Positions 8,190 through 18,784 of a DNA stretch of 40,256 nt are shown in pieces; the first letter of the stretch is position 1, and every line of letters starts with the position of its first letter. The notes below the pieces were generated by a model. That model saw only the letters and a program-made list of their open reading frames with translations. It had not been told where the DNA came from and made no database searches. The translations under genes and the position numbers were made by a program. The stretch spans positions 1 through 40,256 of the forward strand of contig CAIWAO010000078.1 in assembly GCA_903910745.1 (NCBI GenBank). Direction: 5' to 3'. This DNA comes from an uncultured Burkholderiales bacterium (GTDB taxonomy: Bacteria > Pseudomonadota > Gammaproteobacteria > Burkholderiales > Burkholderiaceae_C).

Positions 8190-9020
8190 TCACTGGCTCA
8201 CGCTCGTTAAGTGACTTCTTTGGCCGTGAGCAGCACTGTTTGTTCCGAGGTAAGCTTCTATTACGAGGGGGTTTTTCTGTACCTCTTGCGGTGAACCCTC
8301 AGCTATTTTTGTACCGTAATCGAGCACGGTCAATTGATCACATAGTCCCATGACCAATTGCACATCATGCTCAATGAGTAGGACTGTTTTGTTGTCTCTT
8401 CTAATTTGTTCTATTAAAAGTTTGAGTTCTTTTTTTTCGGTATTGTTCATGCCGGCTGCGGGTTCATCAAGAGCGAGTAAGAGCGGATCTGTTGCAAGAG
8501 CACGCGCAATCTCTAGACGTCTTTGATCTCCGTAGCTAAGTGTTTTTGCCTTATGCTGAGCAAACCTCTGTATACCCACGTAATCAAGCAACGCATGTGC
8601 ACGCATTTTTGTGTCATGTTCTTCACGGATAAATTGAGGAGTCTTGAAAATAGCACGCAAGACACCGCTTTGCGTTCGCACGTGACGTCCAACCATCACA
8701 TTTTCTAAAACACTCATTTCGTTAAATAGACGAATATTTTGAAATGTTCTGGCAATACCGGCTTTAGCTACTTCGTGAACCAAAGAGGGACTGTAGCTAT
8801 TACCTAATAGTTTGAAATCTCCTTTGTCTGCGGTGTAGAGTCCAGTGATGATATTGAAAAACGTTGTTTTACCGGCCCCGTTGGGACCAATCAGGCCGTG
8901 AATAGAGCCCCGCATAATATCTAAATCAATATCTTTTAGGGCTTGGAGGCCGCCAAAGCTTTTGCTTACTCCTCTAACACTTAGAGCGAGCGCTGAATCT
9001 GGAACTACGGAGTCATGCAT
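8190..9020 (-). CDS. livG: Branched-chain amino acid ABC transporter ATP-binding protein LivG
   Basis: A 276-residue ATPase pairing with LivF. Motifs are Walker A GPNGAGKTTFFN, the LivG-type signature LSYGDQRRLEIARAL, Walker B LLALDEPAAGMN and the switch LLIEHDVQLVM. The reading frame is open far upstream to 9269, but that part lies inside livM and does not look like an ABC ATPase. The ATG at 9020 gives the normal LivG length and an eight-base overlap with the livM stop, consistent with translational coupling. The C terminus ends in the usual EVQKNPLVIEAYLG followed by a short tail. Confidence 0.94.
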   Translation of the reverse strand: MHDSVVPDSALALSVRGVSKSFGGLQALKDIDLDIMRGSIHGLIGPNGAGKTTFFNIITGLYTADKGDFKLLGNSYSPSLVHEVAKAGIARTFQNIRLFNEMSVLENVMVGRHVRTQSGVLRAIFKTPQFIREEHDTKMRAHALLDYVGIQRFAQHKAKTLSYGDQRRLEIARALATDPLLLALDEPAAGMNNTEKKELKLLIEQIRRDNKTVLLIEHDVQLVMGLCDQLTVLDYGTKIAEGSPQEVQKNPLVIEAYLGTNSAAHGQRSHLTSVSQ

Positions 9021-10155
9021 TTTCAGCGCTCCTATTTGTTGGTAGATTAGCTTTTGGACTTTTATGTTTGTGCGAAGGCTTAGGCCAAAGTCCACTTGGT
9101 CTAAGGAGCATGACACTGACCATTGCGAGAGCGATAAGAAGTTGTCTAAGGATGGCTGAATCCATACGCCCGCCAGACATTTCTTGTAGTGGTCCTGCGA
9201 CGTAGCGCAGCACCTCAGGCAAAGCTGCAAGCAACAAGGCCCCCAAAACAACCCCTGGTAAATAACCAATCCCTCCTAATACTACCATCGCCACAATCAT
9301 GACCGACTCCATTAGACTGAAAGACTCGGGAGACACAAAGGCTTGGAAAGATGCAAACATTGCACCTGATACGCCTCCAAAAGTGGCGCCAATTCCAAAT
9401 GCTGTAAGCTTTAAATTACGGGTGTCGATTCCCATAGCTTTTGCAGCAATCTCATCCTCTCTGATGGCCATCCATGCACGCCCAATCCGAGAGTGCTCAA
9501 GTCGTGAGCAAATTAATATGCTTATCGCGACCAATGATATAAATAAATAATAATAAAGAGTAACTGAGGGAATTTCTGTAAAGCCTAAATCTAGTTTTCG
9601 AGATAAAGGTGTGCCAAAAACCGTAAAAGAATCGATATCCCCAATCCCCTTGGGTCCATTGGTGATGTTGATGGGTCTGTCTAGGTTGTTAAGAAACACA
9701 CGAATGATTTCTCCAAAACCTAAGGTCACAATAGCCAAATAATCTCCCCTAAGCTTTAGTGTGGGCGCTCCAAGCAAAATTCCAAACAAACCAGCCAATA
9801 GGGCACTGAGCGGAATTACGATGTATAAGGGCGTATGAAGACCGTCTGGAAAGAGTGCGGCAATGCTTGGAAAGGCGTTGGTTAGTTGTGGGGAGGATAA
9901 AAGTGCGTACGTGTAGGCGCCTACTGCGAAAAATGCAATGTAGCCCAAGTCCAGCAATCCTGCGTAGCCTACCACGATGTTAAGACCAAGAGCTAAAAGA
10001 ACATACAGCAATGCAAAATCTGCGATTCTGACCCAAGCATTGCCAAAGTATTGCAGGACAAAAGGTAATATTAAAAGGGAGAGAGCAAAGGCAATTTGCA
10101 TCACTCTAGAGTTTTGAAATCTTTCTTGAAATGATTCTTTTTGGTTTGTTTGCAT
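9013..10155 (-). CDS. livM: Branched-chain amino acid ABC transporter permease LivM
   Basis: An inner-membrane permease of about 380 residues, partner of LivH. It has many hydrophobic segments and the family core GLNIVVGYAGLLDLGYIAFFAVGAY near its N terminus. The cytoplasmic EAA-like loop RAWMAIREDEIAAKAMGID contacts the ATPases, and a late membrane pair follows with VVLGGIGYLPGVVLGA. The frame can also start with GTG at 10182, which would overlap livH by 26 bases. I prefer the ATG at 10155, one base after the livH stop, which places the first membrane segment about 17 residues in. The hydrophilic C-terminal tail is rich in Lys, Pro and Asn. Sure of family; start uncertain. Confidence 0.9.
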   Translation of the reverse strand: MQTNQKESFQERFQNSRVMQIAFALSLLILPFVLQYFGNAWVRIADFALLYVLLALGLNIVVGYAGLLDLGYIAFFAVGAYTYALLSSPQLTNAFPSIAALFPDGLHTPLYIVIPLSALLAGLFGILLGAPTLKLRGDYLAIVTLGFGEIIRVFLNNLDRPINITNGPKGIGDIDSFTVFGTPLSRKLDLGFTEIPSVTLYYYLFISLVAISILICSRLEHSRIGRAWMAIREDEIAAKAMGIDTRNLKLTAFGIGATFGGVSGAMFASFQAFVSPESFSLMESVMIVAMVVLGGIGYLPGVVLGALLLAALPEVLRYVAGPLQEMSGGRMDSAILRQLLIALAMVSVMLLRPSGLWPKPSHKHKSPKANLPTNRSAENA

Positions 10156-10156
10156 C

Positions 10157-11086
10157 TTAAGCTCGCTCAGCAATGCGCTCACCCATTAAGCCAGAGGGTC
10201 TAAGAGTTAGAACTCCAATAAGCACCATGAAAGCAAAAATATCCGAGTACTGACTACCTAATACACCGTGGGTTAGCTCACCAATGTAGCCTGCTCCGAT
10301 GGATTCTATGAGCCCTAAAAGTATTCCACCTACAACAGCGCCCTCTAAATTACCGATTCCCCCAAACACTGCGGCAGTAAAGGCTTTAAGACCGGGGAGA
10401 AATCCCATACTGTGATGAATGGTTCCGTAGTTGGAGGCCCACATGACGCCTGCAATAGCTGCGAGCACTGCACCGATAATGAATGTAGCAGAGATCACCA
10501 TATCTGGTTTTACGCCCATGAGGGAGGCAACTCGGGGATTCTCTGCGGTCGCCCTCATAGCTCTACCAAGACTTGTTTTGTGCACCAAATACATAAGACA
10601 TGACAAGGATACCGCGGTGACCCCTAGGATCATGATTTGAGTTGGAGAGATGACGGCGTTGCCTATATCAACTGGTGCGCTGGGCATTAAAGTGGGGTAA
10701 GGCTTGTAGTTGGGTTTCCAAATGATCATGGCCAAACTTTGAAGCAAAATAGAGATTCCAATTGCTGTGATAAGTGGAGCCAGTTTTGGGGCTCCTCGAA
10801 GAGGTTTATAGGCAATTTTCTCTATGCCATAGTTTAGGCATGCACAGACAACACAAGCGCATAGTACAGCCCCAAGAAGCACAACCCCTCCAGGGGCGGC
10901 GGGGTAAGCGTCTTGCATTAACCCCATCACACTCCAACTCGTCATAGCTCCGATCATTAGGACTTCACCATGGGCAAAGTTGATCAAATTAATGATACCG
11001 TAAACCATGGTGTAACCCAAGGCGACGAGCGCGTACATACTACCCAAGACCAGGCCGTTGATGATTTGTTGTATTAGAGTATCCAT
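10157..11086 (-). CDS. livH: Branched-chain amino acid ABC transporter permease LivH
   Basis: A 309-residue inner-membrane permease. The N-terminal QQIINGLVLGSMYALVALGYTMVYGIINLINFAHG is split here into the diagnostic pieces LVLGSMYALVALGYTMVYG and INLINFAHGEV. The coupling loop is LGRAMRATAENPRVASLMGV, and a late segment reads FTAAVFGGIGNLEGAVVGG. The length is normal. It is the first gene of the liv cluster, 65 bases downstream of rarA on the same strand, so it may have its own promoter or be read through from the ftsK-lolA-rarA unit. I see no terminator between them. Confidence 0.94.
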   Translation of the reverse strand: MDTLIQQIINGLVLGSMYALVALGYTMVYGIINLINFAHGEVLMIGAMTSWSVMGLMQDAYPAAPGGVVLLGAVLCACVVCACLNYGIEKIAYKPLRGAPKLAPLITAIGISILLQSLAMIIWKPNYKPYPTLMPSAPVDIGNAVISPTQIMILGVTAVSLSCLMYLVHKTSLGRAMRATAENPRVASLMGVKPDMVISATFIIGAVLAAIAGVMWASNYGTIHHSMGFLPGLKAFTAAVFGGIGNLEGAVVGGILLGLIESIGAGYIGELTHGVLGSQYSDIFAFMVLIGVLTLRPSGLMGERIAERA

Positions 11087-11151
11087 ATACAGATCTTAAT
11101 GCTATTTGTCATGAACTGAGCTAGAGGAGGGAGGAAGTTATATTTGATTTA

Positions 11152-12459
11152 TTAATTTTTTTGAGGCGATGAGACTTTTGCTTTCTCGTTTTGCTCTCGT
11201 AGCCAACGCATTTTCTCAGCAATTTTGATTTCCAATCCACGCTCGACCGGTTTATAAAAATCTGTTGCCTGCATTCCCTTTGGCCAATAGCTCTCACCAG
11301 CAGCAAAGCCATTTTCCTCGTTATGAGCATAACGGTATTTTTCACCGTAAGATAAATCTTTCATGAGCTTTGTTGGTGCATTCCTCAAGTGTAGGGGAAC
11401 CTCTAGTGTGCCCTGAGATTTAATGAGTGCTTTGGTTTGATTAAATGCGCTGTACACCGCGTTTGATTTTGGAGCAACACTTAAGTAAACCACACATTCA
11501 GCAAGCGCTAGTTCTCCCTCGGGAGATCCCAGGCGTTCATAAACCTCAGCACAATCATTCGCAATGTGTAAGGCCCTTGGATCTGCAAGGCCGATATCCT
11601 CTATCGCCATTCGTATAAGACGTCTGCTTAAATACTTTGGCTCGACTCCAGCCTCAAGCATTCTTACCAGCCAATAAAGGGCTGCATCAGGATCTGAACC
11701 TCTAACTGATTTGTGAAGCGCACTGATTGTGTCGTAAAAATGTTCTCCTCCTTTATCAAAACGTCTTAATCTTTGCCCAAGTACTTTTGAAAGCCAGTCG
11801 CTGGGGATGCTTTTAAGTCCTTGGTGCTTGGCCATCAAGGAGGCAGTTTCAAGGGAGTTTAATAATCGTCTTGCGTCACCGTCCGAGCTGTCCTTCAGAA
11901 GTTGAATTGCATCATCATCCATCTCCAAGTCCCCAACAACTCGAAGACCCTTTTCTATGATGAGTTGTAAATCTTTATCACTCAGTGGCTCAAGTACATA
12001 GACTGTTGCTCTTGAGAGTAATGCGGAGTTGACCTCAAATGATGGATTCTCAGTTGTCGCTCCAATAAATGTGAACAATCCAGATTCAACATGTGGCAAA
12101 AATGCGTCTTGCTGACTTTTATTAAATCTGTGAACCTCGTCAACAAAAACCAAAGTCCTGGAATGCTCATTCTTTGTTGCGTATTCTTGTGCGAGCTCGA
12201 CTGCTTCTCTGATCTCTTTCACGCCTCCTAGGACTGCGCTGATACTGATGAAGTTGGCTTTAAAGGCCTCTGCCATCAAACGCGCAATGGTAGTTTTACC
12301 AACGCCTGGTGGTCCCCAAAGAATACAACTATGAGGCGTATGAGAATCAAATGCAACTCTGAGTGGGCGTCCAGTTGCGAGCAAATGGGATTGACCGATG
12401 ACCTCACCCAAAGATTTTGGTCTCAAACGTTCTGCAAGCGGTTGTTGGAGGGGATTCAC
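11152..12459 (-). CDS. rarA: Replication-associated recombination protein RarA (MgsA)
   Basis: A 435-residue AAA+ ATPase related to clamp-loader subunits and RuvB, which acts at stalled forks and gapped DNA with SSB. Motifs are [12 protein letters not shown] at the N terminus, Walker [10 protein letters not shown], Walker [19 protein letters not shown], sensor 1 [12 protein letters not shown], and sensor 2/arginine [10 protein letters not shown]. The C-terminal tetramerisation region contains [19 protein letters not shown] and [13 protein letters not shown]. The start is GTG at 12459; no nearby ATG fits. It is third in ftsK-lolA-rarA, 53 bases after lolA, an order typical of Burkholderiales (where serS often follows; here liv genes follow). 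Confidence 0.95.
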   Translation of the reverse strand: MNPLQQPLAERLRPKSLGEVIGQSHLLATGRPLRVAFDSHTPHSCILWGPPGVGKTTIARLMAEAFKANFISISAVLGGVKEIREAVELAQEYATKNEHSRTLVFVDEVHRFNKSQQDAFLPHVESGLFTFIGATTENPSFEVNSALLSRATVYVLEPLSDKDLQLIIEKGLRVVGDLEMDDDAIQLLKDSSDGDARRLLNSLETASLMAKHQGLKSIPSDWLSKVLGQRLRRFDKGGEHFYDTISALHKSVRGSDPDAALYWLVRMLEAGVEPKYLSRRLIRMAIEDIGLADPRALHIANDCAEVYERLGSPEGELALAECVVYLSVAPKSNAVYSAFNQTKALIKSQGTLEVPLHLRNAPTKLMKDLSYGEKYRYAHNEENGFAAGESYWPKGMQATDFYKPVERGLEIKIAEKMRWLREQNEKAKVSSPQKN

Positions 12460-12512
12460 AATAAATGTGTATTTAGTTTTAAGTGAATAATTGCAGTTTG
12501 CGAGATGAAATC

Positions 12513-13181
12513 TCAGGGTTTGATAATTTCTACGCCAGTGGGCGGTGAGAATTTAAATGAGTCCGCCTGAAGTCCACTTGGGTTGCTCTCAAATGAATCA
12601 AAAGTCATTACTGATTTTTGACCAAATGCATCTAATATTTCCAACTTCACTAAAGTCACTTTATCTGCATTTAAACTTAAACCTATTTTGACGTAATGAA
12701 GCTGGGACTCTTTTACTTTTGGTGTAGCAAGAATCCACTGCAAGTTATCCGCATCGGGTTCGACCGATAGAGTAAAGTCTTTCTCTAAAGCAGTTAAATC
12801 TGGGGCCGATGCAATCAAGCTTGCTGGTGAAGAGCCAAGGGCTTTGTCTTGAGCGCGAGCCGTTACTTGTGAAATATCTAAATCGTATATCCATAGTGTT
12901 TGTCCATCAGCCACTATAGTTTGAGCAAAAGGTTTTTCGTAATCAAATTTGAAGCGATTAGGACGAAGAAAACTAAAGGTACCTTCGGAATTTTTAACTC
13001 TTGATTTGCGGCCCTCTTTGCTTGGCGAAGTTACTACTTGAGTGAAATGAGATTTAGCGCTTTTGGTTGTCCTCATAAACTGAGCAAGCGTATCTAAGCT
13101 ACTTGCACTCACGGTTTGGAAATATATTCCAAACGAGAAAAGACCTATAAGAAAATATGGACGATATTTAAAAAGTTTCAT
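12513..13181 (-). CDS. lolA: Outer-membrane lipoprotein carrier protein LolA
   Basis: A 222-residue periplasmic chaperone that takes lipoproteins from LolCDE and delivers them to LolB. The signal peptide covers about residues 1-26, with cleavage near VSA-SS. The mature part starts LDTLAQFMRTTKSAKSHFTQ, then shows GTFSFLRPNRFKFDYEKPF and DGQTLWIYDLDISQVTARAQDKAL, the usual LolA half-barrel strands. The length is normal. It is 31 bases after ftsK and shares its operon. It serves lipoproteins matured by LspA (26004-26504), probably including the lipoprotein at 950-2383. Confidence 0.94.
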   Translation of the reverse strand: MKLFKYRPYFLIGLFSFGIYFQTVSASSLDTLAQFMRTTKSAKSHFTQVVTSPSKEGRKSRVKNSEGTFSFLRPNRFKFDYEKPFAQTIVADGQTLWIYDLDISQVTARAQDKALGSSPASLIASAPDLTALEKDFTLSVEPDADNLQWILATPKVKESQLHYVKIGLSLNADKVTLVKLEILDAFGQKSVMTFDSFESNPSGLQADSFKFSPPTGVEIIKP

Positions 13182-13212
13182 CTAATCCTAATATTTTTCA
13201 AGTGGATTGAAA

Positions 13213-15558
13213 TTATTCGTCTCTTGTAGGCACCAAAATCTCGCGTTGTCCATTGGTCCCCATAGAGGATACAAGTCCAGAATGTTCCATGTCCTCAACC
13301 AATCTGGCGGCCCTGTTGTAGCCGATTTTTAAATGACGTTGCACAAGAGAGATACTAGCTTTTCTGTTCTTTAAAACGATCTCAACTGCTTGGTCGTACA
13401 AGGGGTCTTTCTCACCTCCTGAGTTCCCAAACAAATCGGGTCCATCTGGCTCTCCATCTACGGTACCGCCCTCTAAAACGCCTTCAATGTAATTAGGTGG
13501 TCCTTGTGATTTAAGATAGTTCACCACCCTGTGAACCTCTTCATCGCTTACGAATGCCCCGTGTACCCTAATAGGCATTCCACTCCCGCTTGGAAGGTAA
13601 AGCATATCACCCATACCTAAGAGAGACTCCGCCCCCATTTGATCCAAAATGGTTCTGCTGTCAATTTTGCTGGAGACTTGAAAGGCAATGCGGGTCGGGA
13701 TATTTGCTTTAATCAAGCCCGTTATTACGTCCACACTTGGGCGCTGGGTAGCTAAGATTAAGTGAATACCAGCGGCACGCGCTTTTTGAGCCAACCTTGC
13801 AATGAGCTCTTCAATTTTTTTGCCCACAACCATCATTAAGTCGGCAAGCTCATCGATGACCACAACGATAAAGGGCAGTCGGTCAAGAGGCTCTGGCTCA
13901 TCAGGAGTTAAGCTAAAGGGATTGGGTATTAACTCTGAGCGCTCTTTTGCTTGATCGATTTTTTGGTTATAGCCAGCTAAATTTCTTACTCCTAATTTAC
14001 TCATTAACTTGTAGCGGCGTTCCATCTCAAAGACACACCAGTTGAGTCCATTCGCGGCTTGACGCATATCCGTTACAACTGGAGCGAGTAGGTGAGGAAT
14101 ACCTTCGTAAACCGACATTTCAAGCATCTTAGGATCGATCATCAGGAGTTTGACGTCCCTTGCCTCAGCTTTGTATAAGAGACTCAAAATCATGGCGTTG
14201 ATACCGACTGATTTACCTGAACCCGTTGTTCCTGCAACTAAAACGTGTGGCATTTTTGCAAGATCCGCAACGATTGGGTTGCCAATGATGTCTTTTCCAA
14301 GTCCCATGGTCAACAAAGACTTACCTTCGTTATATATCTGTGAGCCTAAAATCTCACTCAACTGTATAGTTTGACGCCTAGCATTTGGCAACTCGAGTGC
14401 CATAAAGTTTTTACCAGGAATAGTTTCGACGACTCGGATGGACACAAGGCTCAAAGAGCGGGCCAAATCTTTGGCTAGGTTAACAATTTGAGAGCCTTTA
14501 ACCCCTGTTGCGGGTTCGATTTCATAGCGTGTAATGACTGGACCGGGAGAGGCCTCGACGACGTGCACCTCGACTCCGAAGTCTTTGAGTTTTTTCTCAA
14601 TCAAGCGACTAGTAACTTCAAGTGTCTCTGTAGAGACGGTATCAATTTTGGATTTATTGGAGTCAAGTAGGTCAACCTGAGGTAGTCTGGAATCGGGTAG
14701 GTCACTGAATAATGGTTTTTGTCTCTCTCGTGCAATGCGCTCGCTCTTTGGTGCTGGGGTTGACTCAACTTCTTTGGGTAAGCGAACAATAATTTGGGGT
14801 GGAGTGTATTCATTTTCAGGATCTACTTTTACTCCGTGAATGATTTCGTCTCGCTCTTTCGCAGCAGCTAAGCCCATCGCTATGTCTTCGTCTCGTGCCC
14901 TTTTTTCACGTCTAACTTCAAGGTAGTGATCTACATGAGCACCAATACTCTCTGCCATGTGAATCCAAGAGAACCTAAAAACCCATGATAGTGAGACCAT
15001 CATAAATGCAATAAAGATAAGGCACGAACCATTGAATCCAAACCACTGCATTCCAAATTGACCCACTAAATAGCCTATCACCCCGCCTGCATGATGCCCG
15101 GGAAGGTAATTCTCAAACCTGTAAAGCCGGGTCCACTCAAGTCCTGTACTTGATAAAAGCAGCAATAGATTTCCGCTCCAAAAGGCCCAACTGGTATTTA
15201 TCCAGCCATCATGGCTGTGCTCAAGTTCTTGGCTCTCTGTTCTAAGTCTAGTTGCTAAAGCATTAAGCCAATGCATTAAAGCAGCGGCGTACATCCATAA
15301 AATAGAGTATCCCGCTAGGAAAAAGCTAATATCTCCAAGCCAAGCTCCCAACCTGCCTCCCCAGTTTTTTAGGGGAGCAATGTTGCCTGAGGTGGTCCAA
15401 GCAGGATCTTGAGGGGAATGTGTGATTAACGCAAGCAGCCAAAATGTCAAAAAAACAAAACCAAGTGTGAGCGCTATTTCTTGGGTAAACCGTCTAAAGC
15501 CAGTCGGGGCGGGTTGAGCAACTCGCTCAGAGGTCATGGTATTTAGCGAATAGGTCAT
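13213..15558 (-). CDS. ftsK: DNA translocase FtsK
   Basis: A 781-residue septal DNA pump that segregates chromosome termini and activates XerCD at dif. About four transmembrane segments lie in residues 25-200, followed by a short charged linker (about 210-300). The alpha/beta motor has Walker A GTTGSGKS (443-450), [10 protein letters not shown], Walker [14 protein letters not shown], and [26 protein letters not shown]. The C-terminal winged-helix gamma domain (about 715-781) includes [22 protein letters not shown], which reads KOPS and contacts XerD. The linker is far shorter than in E. coli FtsK but normal for this order. It heads the ftsK-lolA-rarA unit and diverges from trxB. Confidence 0.96.
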   Translation of the reverse strand: MTYSLNTMTSERVAQPAPTGFRRFTQEIALTLGFVFLTFWLLALITHSPQDPAWTTSGNIAPLKNWGGRLGAWLGDISFFLAGYSILWMYAAALMHWLNALATRLRTESQELEHSHDGWINTSWAFWSGNLLLLLSSTGLEWTRLYRFENYLPGHHAGGVIGYLVGQFGMQWFGFNGSCLIFIAFMMVSLSWVFRFSWIHMAESIGAHVDHYLEVRREKRARDEDIAMGLAAAKERDEIIHGVKVDPENEYTPPQIIVRLPKEVESTPAPKSERIARERQKPLFSDLPDSRLPQVDLLDSNKSKIDTVSTETLEVTSRLIEKKLKDFGVEVHVVEASPGPVITRYEIEPATGVKGSQIVNLAKDLARSLSLVSIRVVETIPGKNFMALELPNARRQTIQLSEILGSQIYNEGKSLLTMGLGKDIIGNPIVADLAKMPHVLVAGTTGSGKSVGINAMILSLLYKAEARDVKLLMIDPKMLEMSVYEGIPHLLAPVVTDMRQAANGLNWCVFEMERRYKLMSKLGVRNLAGYNQKIDQAKERSELIPNPFSLTPDEPEPLDRLPFIVVVIDELADLMMVVGKKIEELIARLAQKARAAGIHLILATQRPSVDVITGLIKANIPTRIAFQVSSKIDSRTILDQMGAESLLGMGDMLYLPSGSGMPIRVHGAFVSDEEVHRVVNYLKSQGPPNYIEGVLEGGTVDGEPDGPDLFGNSGGEKDPLYDQAVEIVLKNRKASISLVQRHLKIGYNRAARLVEDMEHSGLVSSMGTNGQREILVPTRDE

Positions 15559-16706
<1,148 letters not shown>

Positions 16707-16949
16707 CAGGTAAGCAGATTACCCAAACTGGGTTATAATTTAGGGCTTACCTGGAAGTAGGCAAAAACACCTATTTTTAGTGATAAGACTTAAGAATCGA
16801 CTAAAAATCGAGTTTGGATTCGCTGATTTGGGAATTTTTTATGATTTTCTCAGTCCAATCCGGGGATACCGCCCCCCAATTTGGCGAGGTGAGGCTTGAG
16901 TGTGTTGAAAAACACACAAAAGCCGTGAATATTGATTGGAGTGTCCACT
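16707..16949 (+). promoter_or_regulatory. Structured leader and probable promoter of rpmB-rpmG
   Basis: This 243-base spacer has several inverted repeats in a row. CAGGTAAG (16707-16714) pairs with CTTACCTG (16746-16753), enclosing ACCC/GGGT. GTAGG (16757) pairs with CCTAT (16770) before a T-run. GAATC (16794) pairs with GATTC (16817). A strong stem GTGTGTT-GAAA-AACACAC (16900-16917) is capped by GGCTT/AAGCC (16893-16924). A perfect TATAAT lies at 16734-16739 without a good -35. GGAG at 16939-16942 is the rpmB ribosome-binding site. Autoregulation by a ribosomal protein is possible but not shown. Confidence 0.4.
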
Positions 16950-17183
16950 ATGGCACGTGTATGTGAAGTAACGGGTAAAGGCCCAATGGTCGGAAACAAT
17001 GTTTCCCATGCCAACAACAAAACCAAGCGTCGATTTATGCCTAACTTGCAATATCGCCGTTTTTGGGTTGAGAGTGAAAATCGCTGGGTTCGTTTGCGTG
17101 TATCAAGTGCAGCATTGCGTTTGATAGACAAGAATGGAATTGAATCTGTTTTAGCTGATTTGCGTGCACGCGGTCAAGCTTAA
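16950..17183 (+). CDS. rpmB: 50S ribosomal protein L28
   Basis: A 77-residue component of the large ribosomal subunit. It starts [20 protein letters not shown] and contains [19 protein letters not shown], both typical of proteobacterial L28. It has a single Cys, so it is the zinc-free form. The frame extends six codons upstream, but the ATG at 16950, eight bases after GGAG, gives the standard N terminus. It is co-transcribed with rpmG, 29 bases downstream, as in most proteobacteria. Confidence 0.97.
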   Translation: MARVCEVTGKGPMVGNNVSHANNKTKRRFMPNLQYRRFWVESENRWVRLRVSSAALRLIDKNGIESVLADLRARGQA

Positions 17184-17212
17184 TTAACCATTTACATAAA
17201 TAGGAATTCAAA

Positions 17213-17383
17213 ATGGCTTCTAAAGGCGGACGCGAAAAAATCAAGCTTGAATCAACTGCTGGTACAGGACATTTCTATACCACTAGCAAAAACAAGAAAA
17301 CAATGCCCGAGAAAATGTTGATCATGAAATTTGATCCAAAAGCTCGCAAGCACGTTGAATACAAAGAAACAAAGCTTAAGTAA
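17213..17383 (+). CDS. rpmG: 50S ribosomal protein L33
   Basis: A 56-residue large-subunit protein beginning [19 protein letters not shown] and ending [10 protein letters not shown]. There is no Cys at all, so the CxxC zinc ribbon of other L33 forms is absent; this is the usual C-minus type of Gram-negative bacteria. AGGAATTCAAA before the ATG gives a good ribosome-binding site. A strong terminator follows 27 bases after the stop. Confidence 0.97.
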   Translation: MASKGGREKIKLESTAGTGHFYTTSKNKKTMPEKMLIMKFDPKARKHVEYKETKLK

Positions 17384-17410
17384 TTAAGCGATTAAGTCTT
17401 CATGGCAAGC

Positions 17411-17437
17411 AAAAGGCTCACCTAGGTGAGCCTTTTT
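17411..17437. terminator. Bidirectional intrinsic terminator
   Basis: A perfect self-complementary hairpin (17411-17436) has arms AAAAGGCTCACCT and AGGTGAGCCTTTT, with five T at 17433-17437. An A-run on the left gives a T-run on the other strand, so it can end both rpmB-rpmG (plus) and the convergent desaturase gene (minus). Confidence 0.92.
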
Positions 17438-17525
17438 GTTGGGGATCTCAAGTTCTTTTTTTAACTCACATTGAGATAGTTAAAGTTACTTTTTGAGTTA
17501 ATGTTAATGATTGATGAGGTTCAGA

Positions 17526-18722
17526 TTAAATTCGAACTGCTCTGATGGTGAAAGAAAATTCTTTCAGGGCTTGAATTCCACTGGACTCCGCATTGCGGCA
17601 CCAAACTTGTAAATCGCTTGCCAATTGTTCTCTGGAACGATTTGTGTTCAGCCAAATTTGCCTAAGTTCTTCACGCATGCAGACCATCTTATCAACCGCA
17701 GGTAAAAGCGCTCGAGCTTGTTTGAGTTGATCAAGTGCCGAAGTAGGAACCTTCTCGATATCTCTGTGCATCCAACGCTTGGCTGTTTTTATAACGCTTG
17801 GAGTAGCAGATAGGTTAAGATTTTTAACCTCTGATTCAAGAGCGCGCCGCACTTGCTTGGCAAATCCGGCCATCACCTCATATCTGTTCATGATGAGAGC
17901 TTCAAGAGTTTGTTCATCAGGTACAGCGCGAACTTCTCCGAAGGCCAATTTAGGAGGGGTTTTCTTTACAGTAGCTAGTTTTAAAGTTTCTAAAACTCGG
18001 ATGTAGAACCAGCCGATATCAAATTCATATTTCTTAACTGATAACTTCGCTGACGTTGGGTAGGTGTGATGGTTGTTGTGAAGCTCTTCTCCCCCGATCA
18101 ATATTCCCCAGGGAGAGATATTGGTACTAGCATCGACGGCTTCAAAATTACGGTAACCCCAGTAGTGACCAATTCCGTTGATGATTCCAGCTGCTGTGAC
18201 AGGAATCCAAAGCATCTGGACTGCCCAAACGCTCAAACCAACAGCCCCAAACAAAGTCAAATTGATAATGAGCATCAATGCGACGCCTTGCCAAGGAAAG
18301 CGAGAGTAAACATTATTCTCTAGCCAATCGTCAGGAGTGCCATGACCGTATTTTTGCATTGTCTCAGCGTTTAGAGACTCTAGACGGTAAAGCTCCGCAC
18401 CACTCCAAAAGACAGTCTTGATGCCTTTAATTTGAGGGCTATGTGGATCATCAACTGTTTCACATTTCGCATGGTGTTTTCTGTGAATCGCAGCCCACTC
18501 TTTTGTCTGCATGCCTGTTGTCATCCAAAGCCATAGCCTAAAGAAATGTGCAATCGCAGGATGCAAGTCCAAGGATCTATGAGCTTGGTGGCGGTGTAAG
18601 TAAATAGTGACAGATGCGATCGTAATGTGCGTTAACACAAGGGTCAAAACTACAGTCTGCCAAGCACTCAAGTCCATTAATCCGTGTGCCAACCAAACTA
18701 AAACTGTATTAAAAATATTCAA
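17526..18722 (-). CDS. Membrane fatty-acid (acyl-CoA/lipid) desaturase
   Basis: A 398-residue integral-membrane di-iron desaturase that would introduce a double bond into acyl chains. The three histidine boxes are present: HRHQAH (43-48), HRKHH (80-84) and HNNHH (215-219), with hydrophobic spans at about 20-40, 55-72 and 140-185. After the third box, residues 255-398 form a charged helical region not part of the catalytic core; its role is unknown. The start is TTG at 18722, preceded by GAGGG about ten bases upstream. The next in-frame ATG is codon 16 and would cut into the first membrane segment. It converges on rpmG across the terminator. The electron donor is not evident; the reductase at 4733-5761 is one unproven candidate. 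Confidence 0.88.
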   Translation of the reverse strand: MNIFNTVLVWLAHGLMDLSAWQTVVLTLVLTHITIASVTIYLHRHQAHRSLDLHPAIAHFFRLWLWMTTGMQTKEWAAIHRKHHAKCETVDDPHSPQIKGIKTVFWSGAELYRLESLNAETMQKYGHGTPDDWLENNVYSRFPWQGVALMLIINLTLFGAVGLSVWAVQMLWIPVTAAGIINGIGHYWGYRNFEAVDASTNISPWGILIGGEELHNNHHTYPTSAKLSVKKYEFDIGWFYIRVLETLKLATVKKTPPKLAFGEVRAVPDEQTLEALIMNRYEVMAGFAKQVRRALESEVKNLNLSATPSVIKTAKRWMHRDIEKVPTSALDQLKQARALLPAVDKMVCMREELRQIWLNTNRSREQLASDLQVWCRNAESSGIQALKEFSFTIRAVRI

Positions 18723-18784
18723 GGTAAATTACCCTCACATTAAAACAACACAAAAAACCGCCTGTACCAAGCAATCCCGTTATT

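Noticed and set aside
9021-9269. N-terminal extension of LivG
   Set aside because: The frame is open, but it lies inside livM, is unlike any ABC ATPase, and the ATG at 9020 gives the standard length.
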